Program-made: the position numbers and the translations under genes | The notes under the pieces: model-generated | Seen by the model: only the letters and a program-made list of their open reading frames with translations | What the model was told of the DNA's origin: nothing | The model's database searches: none | DNA from: a candidate division KSB1 bacterium | GTDB taxonomy: Bacteria; Zhuqueibacterota; Zhuqueibacteria; JANLFK01; Oleimicrobiaceae | Assembly: GCA_024655945.1 (NCBI GenBank) | Contig: JANLFK010000004.1 | Coordinates: 64,545 to 128,544, forward strand | Direction of reading: 5' to 3' | DNA: 64,000 nucleotides | Part shown: piece by piece, positions 15,618 to 24,706 of the stretch | Layout of the letters: each line of letters begins with the position of its first letter | Numbering within the stretch: position 1 is the stretch's first letter

Positions 15618-17000
15618 CTAGCGCACCAGCACCATCTTCACCCTGGCGGCCTGTCCTTCTGCCGTCAACTGGCAGGTGTAGAGGCCACTGGGCAGAGCTT
15701 CGCCGAGCCGATTGCGCCCGTCCCAGCTCACCGTGTGGCTTCCAGCCGATATGGTGCCGGAGAAGAGCGTGACGACCGCGTGGCCCTGGGCGTCGTAGAC
15801 GGTGAGATTTGCCTTTGCCATTCGCTCCAAGGTGAAGCGAACGAGCGTGGACGTGGTGAACGGGTTGGGGTAGTTTTGGGCCAGAACGAACTGCTGCGGC
15901 GGAGCCGGGGACTCCTGGGCCCCTGCCCCGAGGATCACCCCGCCCTCGCGGAAGATGGCCAGGCCCTTGCTCCCCGTTCCGAGCCACTTGTTCCCCCATC
16001 GGTCGATGGCCAGCGAGACGACTGTGTTCTCGGGCAAGGGAGAATTGCTCGCGCTCCAGACTTCCCATTGTTCGCCCTTGCGCCTGACAAGGCCGGCAGC
16101 ATCGGTGCCCATCCACACAGATCCCTCGGCGTCCACTTCCACGCAGTAGAGGCAGTTGTCGGGAATGGGGGAGTTGTAGACGGTGAAGATGCGCCAGGCG
16201 CTGCCGTCGAAGTGGACGAGCCCTTCGGAGGTGGCTACCCAGAGGTGTCCCTCTTGGTCGAAAGCCATATCCCAGGCCGAATTGTAGGCATACGGGCCAC
16301 TGCTGGGAAGATTGTACTGCGTGAAGCGGTTGCCGCCCTCATGACGCACCACCCCGTGTCCAAAGACCCCCGCCCATAGCATGCGGTCCGGCGCGATCTT
16401 TAGGCAAGCGATCCAGTCGGCCGGCAGTTCGGAATTGGTGGTGGTGTATACTGTCCACCCTCCCCTTTGCACTTTCACCAGCCCACCGTTGGTGCCAACC
16501 CATACGATCCCGCCGAAGCCGGCTCCTCCGAAGGTGGCCAGGCAATTGACGAAGGAATGCGGCAGAGGAGTGACGTTGGGCAAATACCACTCCCAGGTAG
16601 TGCCGTCATAATTGAGGAGGCCGTAGGAGGCCACCCATAACCTGCCCCCGTCGTCAAAACAGAGATCGGCCACAAAGGCTTCCCCGTTTCCTGCCGGGAA
16701 GCCAAGCTCCTTGCCGTGCGTCCAAGAACGGCCGTCGAAGACGACAAATCCACTTCCGGTGCCGATCCACGCCCGCTGCTTCTGGTCAAAGGTGACCACG
16801 GCTACATAATCGTCCGGCAGACCAGAGTTGGCCTTGCTGAAAAGGAGCCATTCCTGCGCCCAGCCGGGCCCTGGCCGGGCCACAAGCAAGATCGTCGCTC
16901 CGACCGCCATAGCAGGTCGGCGCAAGGATGAGAAGTGCAAAACGCCCCTCCATGACCGCCGGCAAGAGGCAGGAAGGCCGGTGCGGCTTGGGTTGTTCAT
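15618..17000 (-). CDS. Secreted two-component-type beta-propeller protein with C-terminal sorting module
   Basis: A 460-residue paralogue of the propeller at 13847-15199. A signal region ends near PGPGWAQ (about residue 49). Reg_prop blades follow (FDDGGRLWVASYGLL, VWVGTNGGLVKV, NKWLGTGSKGLAIF), then a C-terminal module with AQNYPNPF, TVYDAQGHAVVTL, WDGRN and PSGLYTCQL. ATG 17000 overlaps the stop of eight-cysteine peptide copy 2 by 4 bases (ATGA), which shows coupled translation and links the peptide to this propeller. The hydrophobic signal sits about 30 residues in from this ATG, so a start further inside is possible. The open frame extends upstream to 17375, but that part overlaps the peptide gene. 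Confidence 0.85.
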   Translation of the reverse strand: MNNPSRTGLPASCRRSWRGVLHFSSLRRPAMAVGATILLVARPGPGWAQEWLLFSKANSGLPDDYVAVVTFDQKQRAWIGTGSGFVVFDGRSWTHGKELGFPAGNGEAFVADLCFDDGGRLWVASYGLLNYDGTTWEWYLPNVTPLPHSFVNCLATFGGAGFGGIVWVGTNGGLVKVQRGGWTVYTTTNSELPADWIACLKIAPDRMLWAGVFGHGVVRHEGGNRFTQYNLPSSGPYAYNSAWDMAFDQEGHLWVATSEGLVHFDGSAWRIFTVYNSPIPDNCLYCVEVDAEGSVWMGTDAAGLVRRKGEQWEVWSASNSPLPENTVVSLAIDRWGNKWLGTGSKGLAIFREGGVILGAGAQESPAPPQQFVLAQNYPNPFTTSTLVRFTLERMAKANLTVYDAQGHAVVTLFSGTISAGSHTVSWDGRNRLGEALPSGLYTCQLTAEGQAARVKMVLVR

Positions 17001-17254
17001 TCCACTATGCAGAAGCACTCCCATCGTCCCCTGTCGTAATGGTAGCAGCAGGCAACTGTACCCCCGACTTGCTCGCACTGTTTGAGAAACCTCGGGGAAC
17101 ACGCATCCCGGCATCCTGTCCCATAGTTGTACTCCCCGCGTGCGCAGTCGGGGGGCGCGCTGGGCGAGGCCAGCCCAGAGAGCTGCACTGCACCGCCAAC
17201 AGAGGCGACGACCGCGGCCGCCCACACTAGAGCGGCGGCCAACTTCTCTGTCAT
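16997..17254 (-). CDS. Small secreted eight-cysteine peptide, copy 2
   Basis: An 85-residue protein with a signal peptide (about 1-22), a short linker and the eight-cysteine domain at residues 36-85. Shared with copy 1 are all eight cysteines, the core GGTVACC, a following H-Y, and G-x-W-x-C-x-C-I at the end. GGGGAAGGAG precedes the ATG. Its stop codon overlaps the start of the propeller gene, so both proteins are made together. A TTGACA lies just upstream, but no matching -10 was found. Function unknown; a propeller ligand or a secreted peptide is a guess. Confidence 0.82.
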   Translation of the reverse strand: MTEKLAAALVWAAAVVASVGGAVQLSGLASPSAPPDCARGEYNYGTGCRDACSPRFLKQCEQVGGTVACCYHYDRGRWECFCIVE

Positions 17255-17781
17255 CTCCTTCCCCTCCCGAATTGCTTGTCAATAGTCTTGTGCGCCGTTG
17301 AACATCGGCACGAGGCTTGCCGGCCCCTTCGTTTGCGGGTAAAGACAGGGTCCGCGGCGGCAGCAGAGCGGCCATCGCGTGCCATGGCCCTGTCGGCGGC
17401 CCGCCGCCTGTGCCGAATTCTCGTCCCGCACGATCAACGCCTCCATTGAAAGCCTGGCTACTGAGCGCTTCTCGCTCGCTTCTTTGCCCTGGCTCCCCCC
17501 AGCAGTACCGATCGCCTCAATATCCGTCCCGAGCTCCCCGCGAACCAAAGCTGGCTGCCTTTGGACGGGTGGACAATCAGGGAGTGTGGCTATGGCCCGC
17601 AGCCAAGGAAGGCCTAACCGGCTCACAGTGCATCCCCCGCCCAATACCTTTGCCAGCACGCGGGACGAGAAGAGTCGCACCCTTGGCTGCCCCTGAGGGT
17701 GATGACCATTGCACCTTACCGGCGGTGCCTTCTTGTTCCCAGCGAGGCACAAGGGCAGAAGCCTCCGGCGCGGCCTGCGAC
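17255..17781. other. Intergenic region without a recognisable gene
   Basis: A stretch of 527 bases between the TlpA-like gene and the peptide gene. Open frames here are short or run antisense with no ribosome site. It holds a TTGACA near the peptide gene and nothing else that I can name. Confidence 0.5.
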
Positions 17782-18345
17782 TCAAGGCAAAAGTCTTCTC
17801 GCCAGTTCCGCATGCCCCCTCCCGGAGCCTGCCCCTGCCGTGACGTAATCGACAATCCCATTCTTCACATGCACCACCTGAGGAATCACGGTGGCGCAGT
17901 TGTACATCTCGGCAATGATGCGGGTGCTGTCCGCCACCACAGGGAAGGCGATGCCGTGCCGCCTCACGAATTCCAGGCACTCACTGCGCCCCCCAAGGCA
18001 TATCCCCACCCAGGCGACCTTGGCTCCTGCGGGAGTTGCAGAGAGTCGCTTCCAGGTGGGCGCATCTACTTCACAGGCCGGGCAATGAGGTGCAAAGAAC
18101 ACCAGTAGCGCGGAGGAGACTGCCTTGTTTGGGCCGATGCGCACCGTATCGCCATTCAGGTCACAGCCTTCAATGGGAGGCGCAACTGTGCCGGGTTTGA
18201 TGCTTTCGGCCGAGCGGTAGTGGCTCACCCTGCTTCTTGCGTGAGAAGTGAGTCTGCGGTTCTGGAATGCCAGGAAAACCACTTCGGCGCTGAGGACTAG
18301 GATTACTGCGCTCTGCGCCACTATCAGGACTTTGGCCTTTCTCAT
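17782..18345 (-). CDS. Membrane-anchored TlpA/AhpC-like thiol-disulfide protein
   Basis: A 187-residue protein with one N-terminal membrane helix (about 4-27). The thioredoxin-like domain has the active site C-P-A-C in FFAPHCPACE (about residues 83-88) and a later VIPQVVHVKNG with the cis-proline. This is the TlpA/ResA/MauD type of periplasmic thiol oxidoreductase, which reduces or isomerises disulfides outside the cytoplasm. TGAGGAA seven bases upstream supports ATG 18345; the longer frame to 18528 has no such site. It is the nearest gene upstream of the eight-cysteine peptides, about 530 bases away on the same strand, so it could act on them. That link is inferred from position only. Confidence 0.83.
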   Translation of the reverse strand: MRKAKVLIVAQSAVILVLSAEVVFLAFQNRRLTSHARSRVSHYRSAESIKPGTVAPPIEGCDLNGDTVRIGPNKAVSSALLVFFAPHCPACEVDAPTWKRLSATPAGAKVAWVGICLGGRSECLEFVRRHGIAFPVVADSTRIIAEMYNCATVIPQVVHVKNGIVDYVTAGAGSGRGHAELARRLLP

Positions 18346-18528
18346 GTGGTTCCTCACGCGCATTGGTGCATGACTGTGGACATCTTCAGGCTGCCCGGCC
18401 GCAAGGACCGTCAAGACCGTGCAACAAGAGGGAAAAAAGGCCCGCCGGCAACCGATACTCCCTGCCCCCTGACGCCTGTGCCCCTGGCACGGGGATGCAC
18501 TTTGCAGCCCGTAAGAGGACGTTGCCAA

Positions 18529-19646
18529 GCTGGCCTTCGGCGGGGGGCGCCACCCCGTTGCGCGGGTTCTTCAGAAGCCCGGCTGACTCATACACGGACC
18601 ATAAGTGAGACCGGACGGCCCCGGTCCTCCAATGCTCCGGAAACGTCCCTGCTTCATGGCGTCTGTACCCCTCTCCCAGACAGCGCGACTGCCCCTTCAG
18701 CAGATAAGCAGCACTCGTGTGCACAGTCAATCCTTGCGGGTAACCAGTCAATGCAGCGCAACGGAAGCGGCGCAGTTGCAGCGTTCTCAGGCATCACCCG
18801 TGCATTTCTGTTGGCATGCCGTCCAGCGTGCTGACCGTGCCGCCAATCGTTGCCACCTGCCCCCGACGAGGGGGTCCCCGCAAGGGGGCAGCGAAGCCAG
18901 CCCCAAAAGAACGACGTGGCCAGACTGGGCCCCGCGGAGAGCCCGGCCTGCACCTTGGCGACACAGCGTACGGCGATCTTGCGCAGTCTCCTAGCACTCA
19001 CGGGCTGTACCCATCGTCTGTGGCTTGGCTGCGAGGAAGCATGACAGTTGCACACTCTAATTGCGGAGCGTCTTTCCGGCGGGCACTCCAGAGGCAGGCC
19101 CAGCAGAACGAGACTCACACCTTGGCATTGGCGCCCGGCGATCCACCGGGTGAGTGCCCGAATGTCTCACTTGTAACTTAATAAAAAAAAGCGCGCGTGT
19201 CAAGGCTTTTCTCTCTGCTGGTCAGCCTCCGGCAGGTTCTCGGGGCCCCGCCAGAGCGCATGCAGAAGCCAGACTTACCGGAGTAACCTCCCGGAGCATC
19301 TTGCGCCACTTGCACACAGGGCCCAACTTCCGCAAGGTGCCCACGGGCCGCACTGAGTGGTAACCCGTGGGTCAATTGCATGACCCAGCTACCAGGACGG
19401 CGCGGGCAATTGTCTGCAGCAGAGTCACAATGGCAGCTTTGTGCCTCTTGCCGGGTCTGCCCCTACTTGCCGCTACCGGACAGCTCCGCAACCTCTCGTA
19501 CTTTCCCCTGCCATCCGAATCGCTGAGGCAGCTCCCCGCTCCAACTCCTCTGCCGCGCTGCGCTGCCTTTGCCCCTTTTCCGCCTCTCTGGGTCTTTGGG
19601 AGCAAGGCGCCCACTGGGTCGATGGCGATGCATTACCCTGTCCTGC
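18529..19646. other. Long intergenic region, probably decayed
   Basis: About 1.1 kb without a supported gene. The longest minus-strand frame (18654-19118) has no family resemblance and no ribosome site. The region lies between the TlpA-like gene and a truncated propeller, and most likely holds remains of lost genes. One good minus-strand promoter sits at 19175-19203. Confidence 0.5.
19175..19203 (-). promoter_or_regulatory. Putative orphan promoter
   Basis: On the minus strand a consensus TTGACA (19203-19198), a 17-base T-rich spacer and TAAGTT (19180-19175). The next supported gene downstream is the TlpA-like gene about 830 bases away, so the transcript would have a very long leader, serve an RNA, or be a relic of a lost gene. 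Confidence 0.45.
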
Positions 19647-20405
19647 CTAGTGTACCAGCACCATCTCGACCATGGCAGTGTGCACTCCATCCCGGAGCTG
19701 ACAGATGTAGATGCCACTAGGCAGGGGACGCCCAGCCTGGTCGGGCCCATCCCAAGTGACGGCGTAGTTCCCCTGAGGTCTGCAGCCTTGCAGTAAGCCT
19801 ACCACAGCGCGGCCCATCTGGTCGTGAATAGCCATTTCCACGGTTGCCGGCTGGCCCAAGGTGAACCAGATCCGGGTAGACGAATTGAACGGGTTCGGAT
19901 AGTTCTGCGCCAAGGCAAACTGCGGCAAGGGAGGGCTGTGCTCTCGCCCCGTTGCTTCGAGTATCAGCCGGCCATCGCGGAAGATGGCCACGCCCTTGTT
20001 GGCGGCGCCAATCCACTTATTGCCCCAGCTGTCGATGGCCAGGGCATAGACGCGGTTCTCAGGCAAAGGAGAGTTGGTCGTGTCGTCGACAGTGCAGCGC
20101 TGGCCATCGTACTTCACCAAGCCGGCATAGCTCATGCCCGGCCAAATAGTCCCCTCTTCATCGACCCGAACGGTTGAGATTGCGTTGTCCGGCAGAGGGG
20201 AGTTGTAGATGCTCAGTATGGGCCAGGCGCTCCCGTCATGGCGCACCAGCCCCTTGGGGGTGGCGTTCCACCGATTGCCTCTTCGGCCAGACGCGGTGTC
20301 CAAGGCCGTGGCACAGGGGTAAGGGTTACTGCTGGGGAGCCCATATCGGGTGAACCGACCCTCGCCTTCGTGGCCAATAGCCTTGCACCCCCGTTGGAGG
20401 TGCAA
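19647..20405 (-). pseudogene. 5'-truncated two-component-type propeller gene
   Basis: The frame encodes 252 residues that match the C-terminal half of the propeller at 15618-17000: blades, QNYPNPF tail, WDG, PSGIYICQL. The signal peptide and first blades are missing. Key blade residues are lost (NRWNATPKGL for LWVATSEGL, RCTVDDTTN for the W-T-V-Y form), which shows relaxed selection. The 270 bases upstream, to the stop of the next gene, contain no usable N-terminus; weak similarity to a blade can be seen there in a broken frame. It is probably a decayed paralogue. Confidence 0.7.
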
Positions 20406-20675
20406 GGCGCGTAGCCTGCGTGCGCCGGCCTCGGCCGCGGGAGAACTGTCGTGGTCACGAAGAGACCTGCTCCCAGAGCTTTGCCACGAACGGCAACCAC
20501 GGAAGCTGCTCCGTTCCTGCCAAGTACCGTCGTGCTGGCAAGACGGAGACGGGCTCCCCCTGCTTGTTCAACCGCCACATGCCGAGGCCCCCTGCAGGCG
20601 GTGCCGCCTGTGCGGGTCGACCCCGACTCCCGCAACGGCGCTGCCCAATTCAGCCCTCTTGGCGCCATTCTGTGC

Positions 20676-21924
20676 CTATTCAATAGGGTACAGCTCCCGC
20701 TCGCCGAGCACGTAGAGCCGCCCCTGGGCGGAGATGGCCGCCTCTGAGAGCCCGCTGGGAAGCCCAGGCAACTCGCACGTAAATATGGGGTGACCAAACC
20801 GATCGAAAGCCGAGACGAAACGCGCGTGCACCAAATAGCATGTCCCCTCACCATCTACCACCGCCAATCCTCCGTAGCGCCCGAGTCCGGTCGGCAGAGG
20901 TGCGCTCCATTTCAGGTGGCCGGCGCAATCGAAGCACAGCAGCTCCTCTTTCTCCCCACGCACATAGAGGCTGCCATCCCTTGCCAAGGCCAGGTTCGCC
21001 CCGGGGAGAACTGGGTAATCAGCCTCCCAGCGCAATACCCCCTGGTCGGTCACCGAACGGAGCACATAGCCAATGTCCTCCCTCAGCCTGGAATAGTAGA
21101 CATTGCCCTCACAATCAACCACCGGATGACAAGAACTCCAAGAGGCAGGTGCGCGCCACAGCTGCGCCCCTGTGTGCGCGTCGAAGGCCACAAGGGAGGC
21201 AGGGGAGAGCGTGTCAGCGGCCATCAAGTAGACGACCTCGTCGTCCGCTGACATGGATGCCCACCCGCCTAGTCCCCACCGGAAGAAGCTTGCATCGGTA
21301 GAGCGCCACAATACCCCCCCCGTCCCGCCCAATGGCCAACAATGGATACGGGTACCACCCCACCAGGTAAAGAGTACCGTCTCGCCCCACCCCAATCCTT
21401 GGAGTCATCAGCCCCACCCCCGTGTTGTAGCTCCACCGCAGCGTACCATCTGGGGCGAATTCGTAGAGAATTGCAGACTTGTCCGCCACCACGAGCACAC
21501 CACCGTCAGCAAGGACAATCGGGGTGGAACTGCCATAGACAGCGCTGCCTAGAGGCCTGCTCCACAGCTCGGTACCATCGGGACTGATGGCGTAAAGGCA
21601 CCGATCAGTCTTGGTAGAGCAAGAAGCAGTGGTGTAGACGGTCCCGTCTTGACCTAATGCTAAGGCACGGCGCCAAATCGATGCCGGGAAGCGGACGCTC
21701 CATATCACTTTCCCTCCCTTTGGACCCGGGTATTTCCCCCGGCGCGTACTCTGGGGATCGGCGCCCGCCATGGGCCAGGGACTATCCGCTATGCTCGGCC
21801 AGGGGATGTCCTGCTGCGCACAGACCGCCGGCCGCACCGCTGGTCCCAAGGGAGTCTTGTCCCGCGCACACGAGCACAGCACACAGGCTCCCAGAACGCA
21901 CACCAAGAATGCTACCCTTTGCAC
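20676..21924 (-). pseudogene. PQQ-type beta-propeller lipoprotein A, frameshifted at a G8 tract
   Basis: The N-terminal frame (from ATG 21924) gives a lipoprotein signal (VLCSC-ARDKTPLGP) and the family signature IPWPSIADSPWPM. Propeller strands follow. The frame breaks in a run of eight G (coding strand, 21321-21314). Removing one G restores 415 residues that align throughout with paralogues B and C (LVAFDAHTGAQLW, LLCFDCAGHLKWSAPL). The protein would be an outer-surface or periplasmic PQQ-like propeller without known cofactor residues. It could be a decayed gene, a phase-variable gene in the off state, or an assembly error. Confidence 0.75.
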
Positions 21925-21979
21925 CGCCCCTCCTCGGCCGGCACAAGGCCGTACCTACTGGCTCCTGCCATCCACCAGC

Positions 21980-23211
21980 TCATTTGACCACCGCCACCTT
22001 CTGACTCACCACCCTGTGCGCAAACAGCAGCCGGACTATGTAAACACCCGGAGGCAGTGCACCTAAGGAACAGGACACCCGATGCGCCCCTGCCGACTGG
22101 ACGCCGCGCGCCAGCTCCACCACCTCCGCCCCCACCAGGTCATAGAGCGCAAGGTGCACCCTCCCTTCGCCCGGCAGGCGGTACCACACCACCGCCACCG
22201 CATTGCAGGGGTTCCTCGAACACCACAGCCCCAAGCTCCACATCTGCACCTGCCCACCTGCACCGGGCGCAGGCTCCTCACCCTCTCCAGGCAACACCTT
22301 GTAGGGGTTGCCCCGCACCACCACCTGGTCAGAAGGTGGCGACTCTGGCGGCTCCCCGGTTGTGGCGGTGCAGTAGTAGAGGTACCTGCTCCCCCCGGCC
22401 ACATCATCACACTGTGGTCGGTCCAGGAAAAGGGCGGCGGCGTCCCCGGTGGGTAGCAGAGGTCGGAGGCAACACAATAGAACGGGCCAAAGTTCTCGCT
22501 ACGGTAAATGCGGTAAGTGAAACAGTAAGGCCAGTCCATGAGCTCGGTCGGTGCCTCGGGCCAGTACCAGGCAAAGGTCGGATTCTCCCCAGGCCGCCCT
22601 GCGTTGACGCAGGCAAAGTCCTGCGGCTTGGTCGGCTGAAACGGCCGCTGGTTGGGCCTGGACCCGCCCCAGGCGTCCCAGATGTTGCTGCCGATTGGTC
22701 CATGGTACACCGAGTCACTGCCTGTGCGCCACGTCAGGGTCCACTCGCCTGTGCCGCGGATGTCCGCGTAGCGGATGTACAGGTCGGGGTCGTGCCCGTA
22801 GCCCTCCGACCAATCAAAATCCCGCAGGTCGAGATCGAACTCCGTGTCCGGGTGCCCCTGTGGCATGTACCACCTGAAGTCTTACAATCCCCATGCCAGG
22901 CGAGGAGTGTCGCCGGAGCGCGGCGTCCTGAAGCCATCCTTTGACTGGGAATTACCAGTGCCGCTCACCTGCGCCGTGGCGCAGTCATCGGTCAGCCGAC
23001 ATTCATCCCCGTCCCAAGTCCATCTGATGTTATCGCGCCGGTCAATGGTGGCAGTCACACTCTATTCCTGGCTCTGATCGTCTCCCTTGAGCCCGTCTAC
23101 CACCATCACTATCTCCCCGTGAACGAGTGTTGTCACTTGCCCTCTCGCTGCTGCCATCGAGCAGGCTGCCAGGCCTGCTACCAGTGCGCGCAGAAGCTGT
23201 CTCGACACCAT
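21980..23211 (-). pseudogene. Secreted FN3/sorting-domain partner protein A, with two stops and a frameshift
   Basis: From ATG 23211 a single frame gives a signal peptide, then a beta domain (GEIVMVVDGLK, IRWTWDGDECRLT). It is interrupted by TAG (23064-23062) and TAA (22884-22882), continues in the same frame, then shifts at a G6 run (22396-22391) where one extra G would restore reading. The repaired product is 410 residues: N-terminal domain, fibronectin-type domain (YRIYRSENFGPF, YYCTATTGEPPESPPSD) and a C-terminal sorting module (ALYDLVGAEVVELA, GVYIVRLLF). It aligns with partner B along its length. It starts 9 bases after the stop of PQQ lipoprotein B, so the two form a pair. Confidence 0.75.
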
Positions 23212-23220
23212 GAGAGGCTC

Positions 23221-24476
23221 TTACTTGATGCACCAGAGTTGTGCGTCGCCTACCACTATCAAGCGCCCCGGACATGGTATGGCCATGGCGTGCAGTGACC
23301 GGGCGTATCCAGGCATCTCGCTCACGAAGAGGCGGCGCCCATCCCGGTCAAATGCTTCCACAGTTTTGTCCACGGCAAAGTAGACTACGCCCTCCGAGTC
23401 GACCACCAGAGCTGCCTGGTCTCCCGAGAAGGCGAAAAGGAGCCTCACCGACCACAGCAGATGCCCCTCACCGTCAAAGCACAGCAGCTCGCCGCCCCCC
23501 TCTGCGGGCGCATAGATTCTCCCGTCTTCAGCGATGGCAATGTTTACCCCAGGGCTCACTGGCCGAGAGCTTTCCCATCGCACAGACCCGTCGGGTCCGA
23601 AGCAGGCCAGCACTGGCTTCCGGGCATATCCTTTCCTCACGCAGTAGAGGTTGCCATAGGCATCCACTGCCGGAGAAACTGCGTACCAATCGACGGGCAC
23701 TTCCCAGACAATGACCCCAGTCTGGGCATCAAAGGCTATCAAGTGGGTGGCCTCCGCACCCAGCACGACCGTGTAGACTTGGCGACCATCCGGCGACAAG
23801 CTCAACCAGGAGGGGCTTCCCCTTCGGCCGCTCCTCTCAGAGTTTGTCCACAAGAGCTGACGCTGCGCCCCGATGGCAAAGAACGTCTGATGCTCCACCT
23901 CGCATAAGTAAACGTTCCCCTCCATCCCGAGCCCAGGACCCGCCACCCCATGGTATTGCCACAGGCGGAACGTAGTGTGCACCTGGCCATCGGGGGTGCA
24001 TTCAAAGAATGCCCCCTCCTCACCGCCGATCACCAAGAGGGTCCCATCGGCCAATAGGATCGGGCTTGAACTGTCCTGACATTGGCCGCGTGGGCCCAAC
24101 GGGACACGCGCGCGCTCCCTGCCGTCCACGCCTCTCACGAACAGCGTCAGTTGCCAGGCCGGGGCGGCAACCCGCGCGGCCCAGTAGATGGTGCACTCTT
24201 CGGCCACGGCCACATTGACGCATTCGCCGTCAATCTGCACCGGCGCAAAGCCCCACACGAGCTTCCCCAGGCGGGCACCGGGGTACTTGCCCCTGGCCGT
24301 GCACTGCGGGTCTGCCCACATGACCGGCCACGGACTATTGGCCAAGCTCGGCCAGGGGATCTCCTGCTGCGGGCAGATGGCCGGGCCCCCACCGGGCCCA
24401 AAGGGGTCTTGTCGCGCGCACACCACAGCAGCGCACAGGACAAGAGCACAAGCGGCAGGAAAACGACTCTCCTCAT
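23221..24476 (-). pseudogene. PQQ-type beta-propeller lipoprotein B, frameshifted near the N-terminus
   Basis: ATG 24476, preceded by GGGGAGG, opens a lipoprotein signal (ALLWC-ARDKTPLGP) like those of copies A and C. The frame breaks at a G5 run (24390-24386); one added G restores 418 residues with IPWPSLANSPWPVMWADPQ and eight or so propeller strands (LIAFDAQTGVIVWEVP, LLCFDGEGHLLWSVRL). The second frame alone is open for 423 codons from TTG 24492 and also begins with a hydrophobic stretch, so a product could still be exported. Homology strongly favours the first frame as the true N-terminus. It is paired with partner A, 9 bases downstream. Confidence 0.72.
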
Positions 24477-24706
24477 AGCGCCTCCCCAACAACCGTAGCC
24501 TACCTTCGCGGGTGGCAGCACTTCAAATTTCAGGAAAAAATCCTCAGCTGTAGAGCCCTTTCTCTTCCTCCTGCCGAGCAGGCCGTAGGCCCACACCTCG
24601 TGCGCAAAGGCCAGCTCCGTGCCCAAATGTAAGACCCCACCCTTGGCAGAAGGGCCCTCTCCGGCGGCCATGGCAAAGGCAAGCTGAGCGCAGACTCAGC
24701 GCAGAC

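Noticed and set aside
13847-17000. DNA-level tandem repeats or a CRISPR-like array in the propeller genes
   Set aside because: The repetition comes from protein blades of about 40-45 residues with diverged DNA. There are no constant short repeats with unique spacers.
18654-19118. Minus-strand frame of 154 codons downstream of the orphan promoter
   Set aside because: No ribosome site, no signal peptide of normal form and no similarity to neighbours. Codon use looks random, so it is treated as non-coding.
22882-23064. Recoding of stop codons (selenocysteine or pyrrolysine type) in partner A
   Set aside because: The two stops are TAG and TAA, not a single recoded codon, and a frameshift is present in the same gene. 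Paralogue B does not have a special residue at these places.
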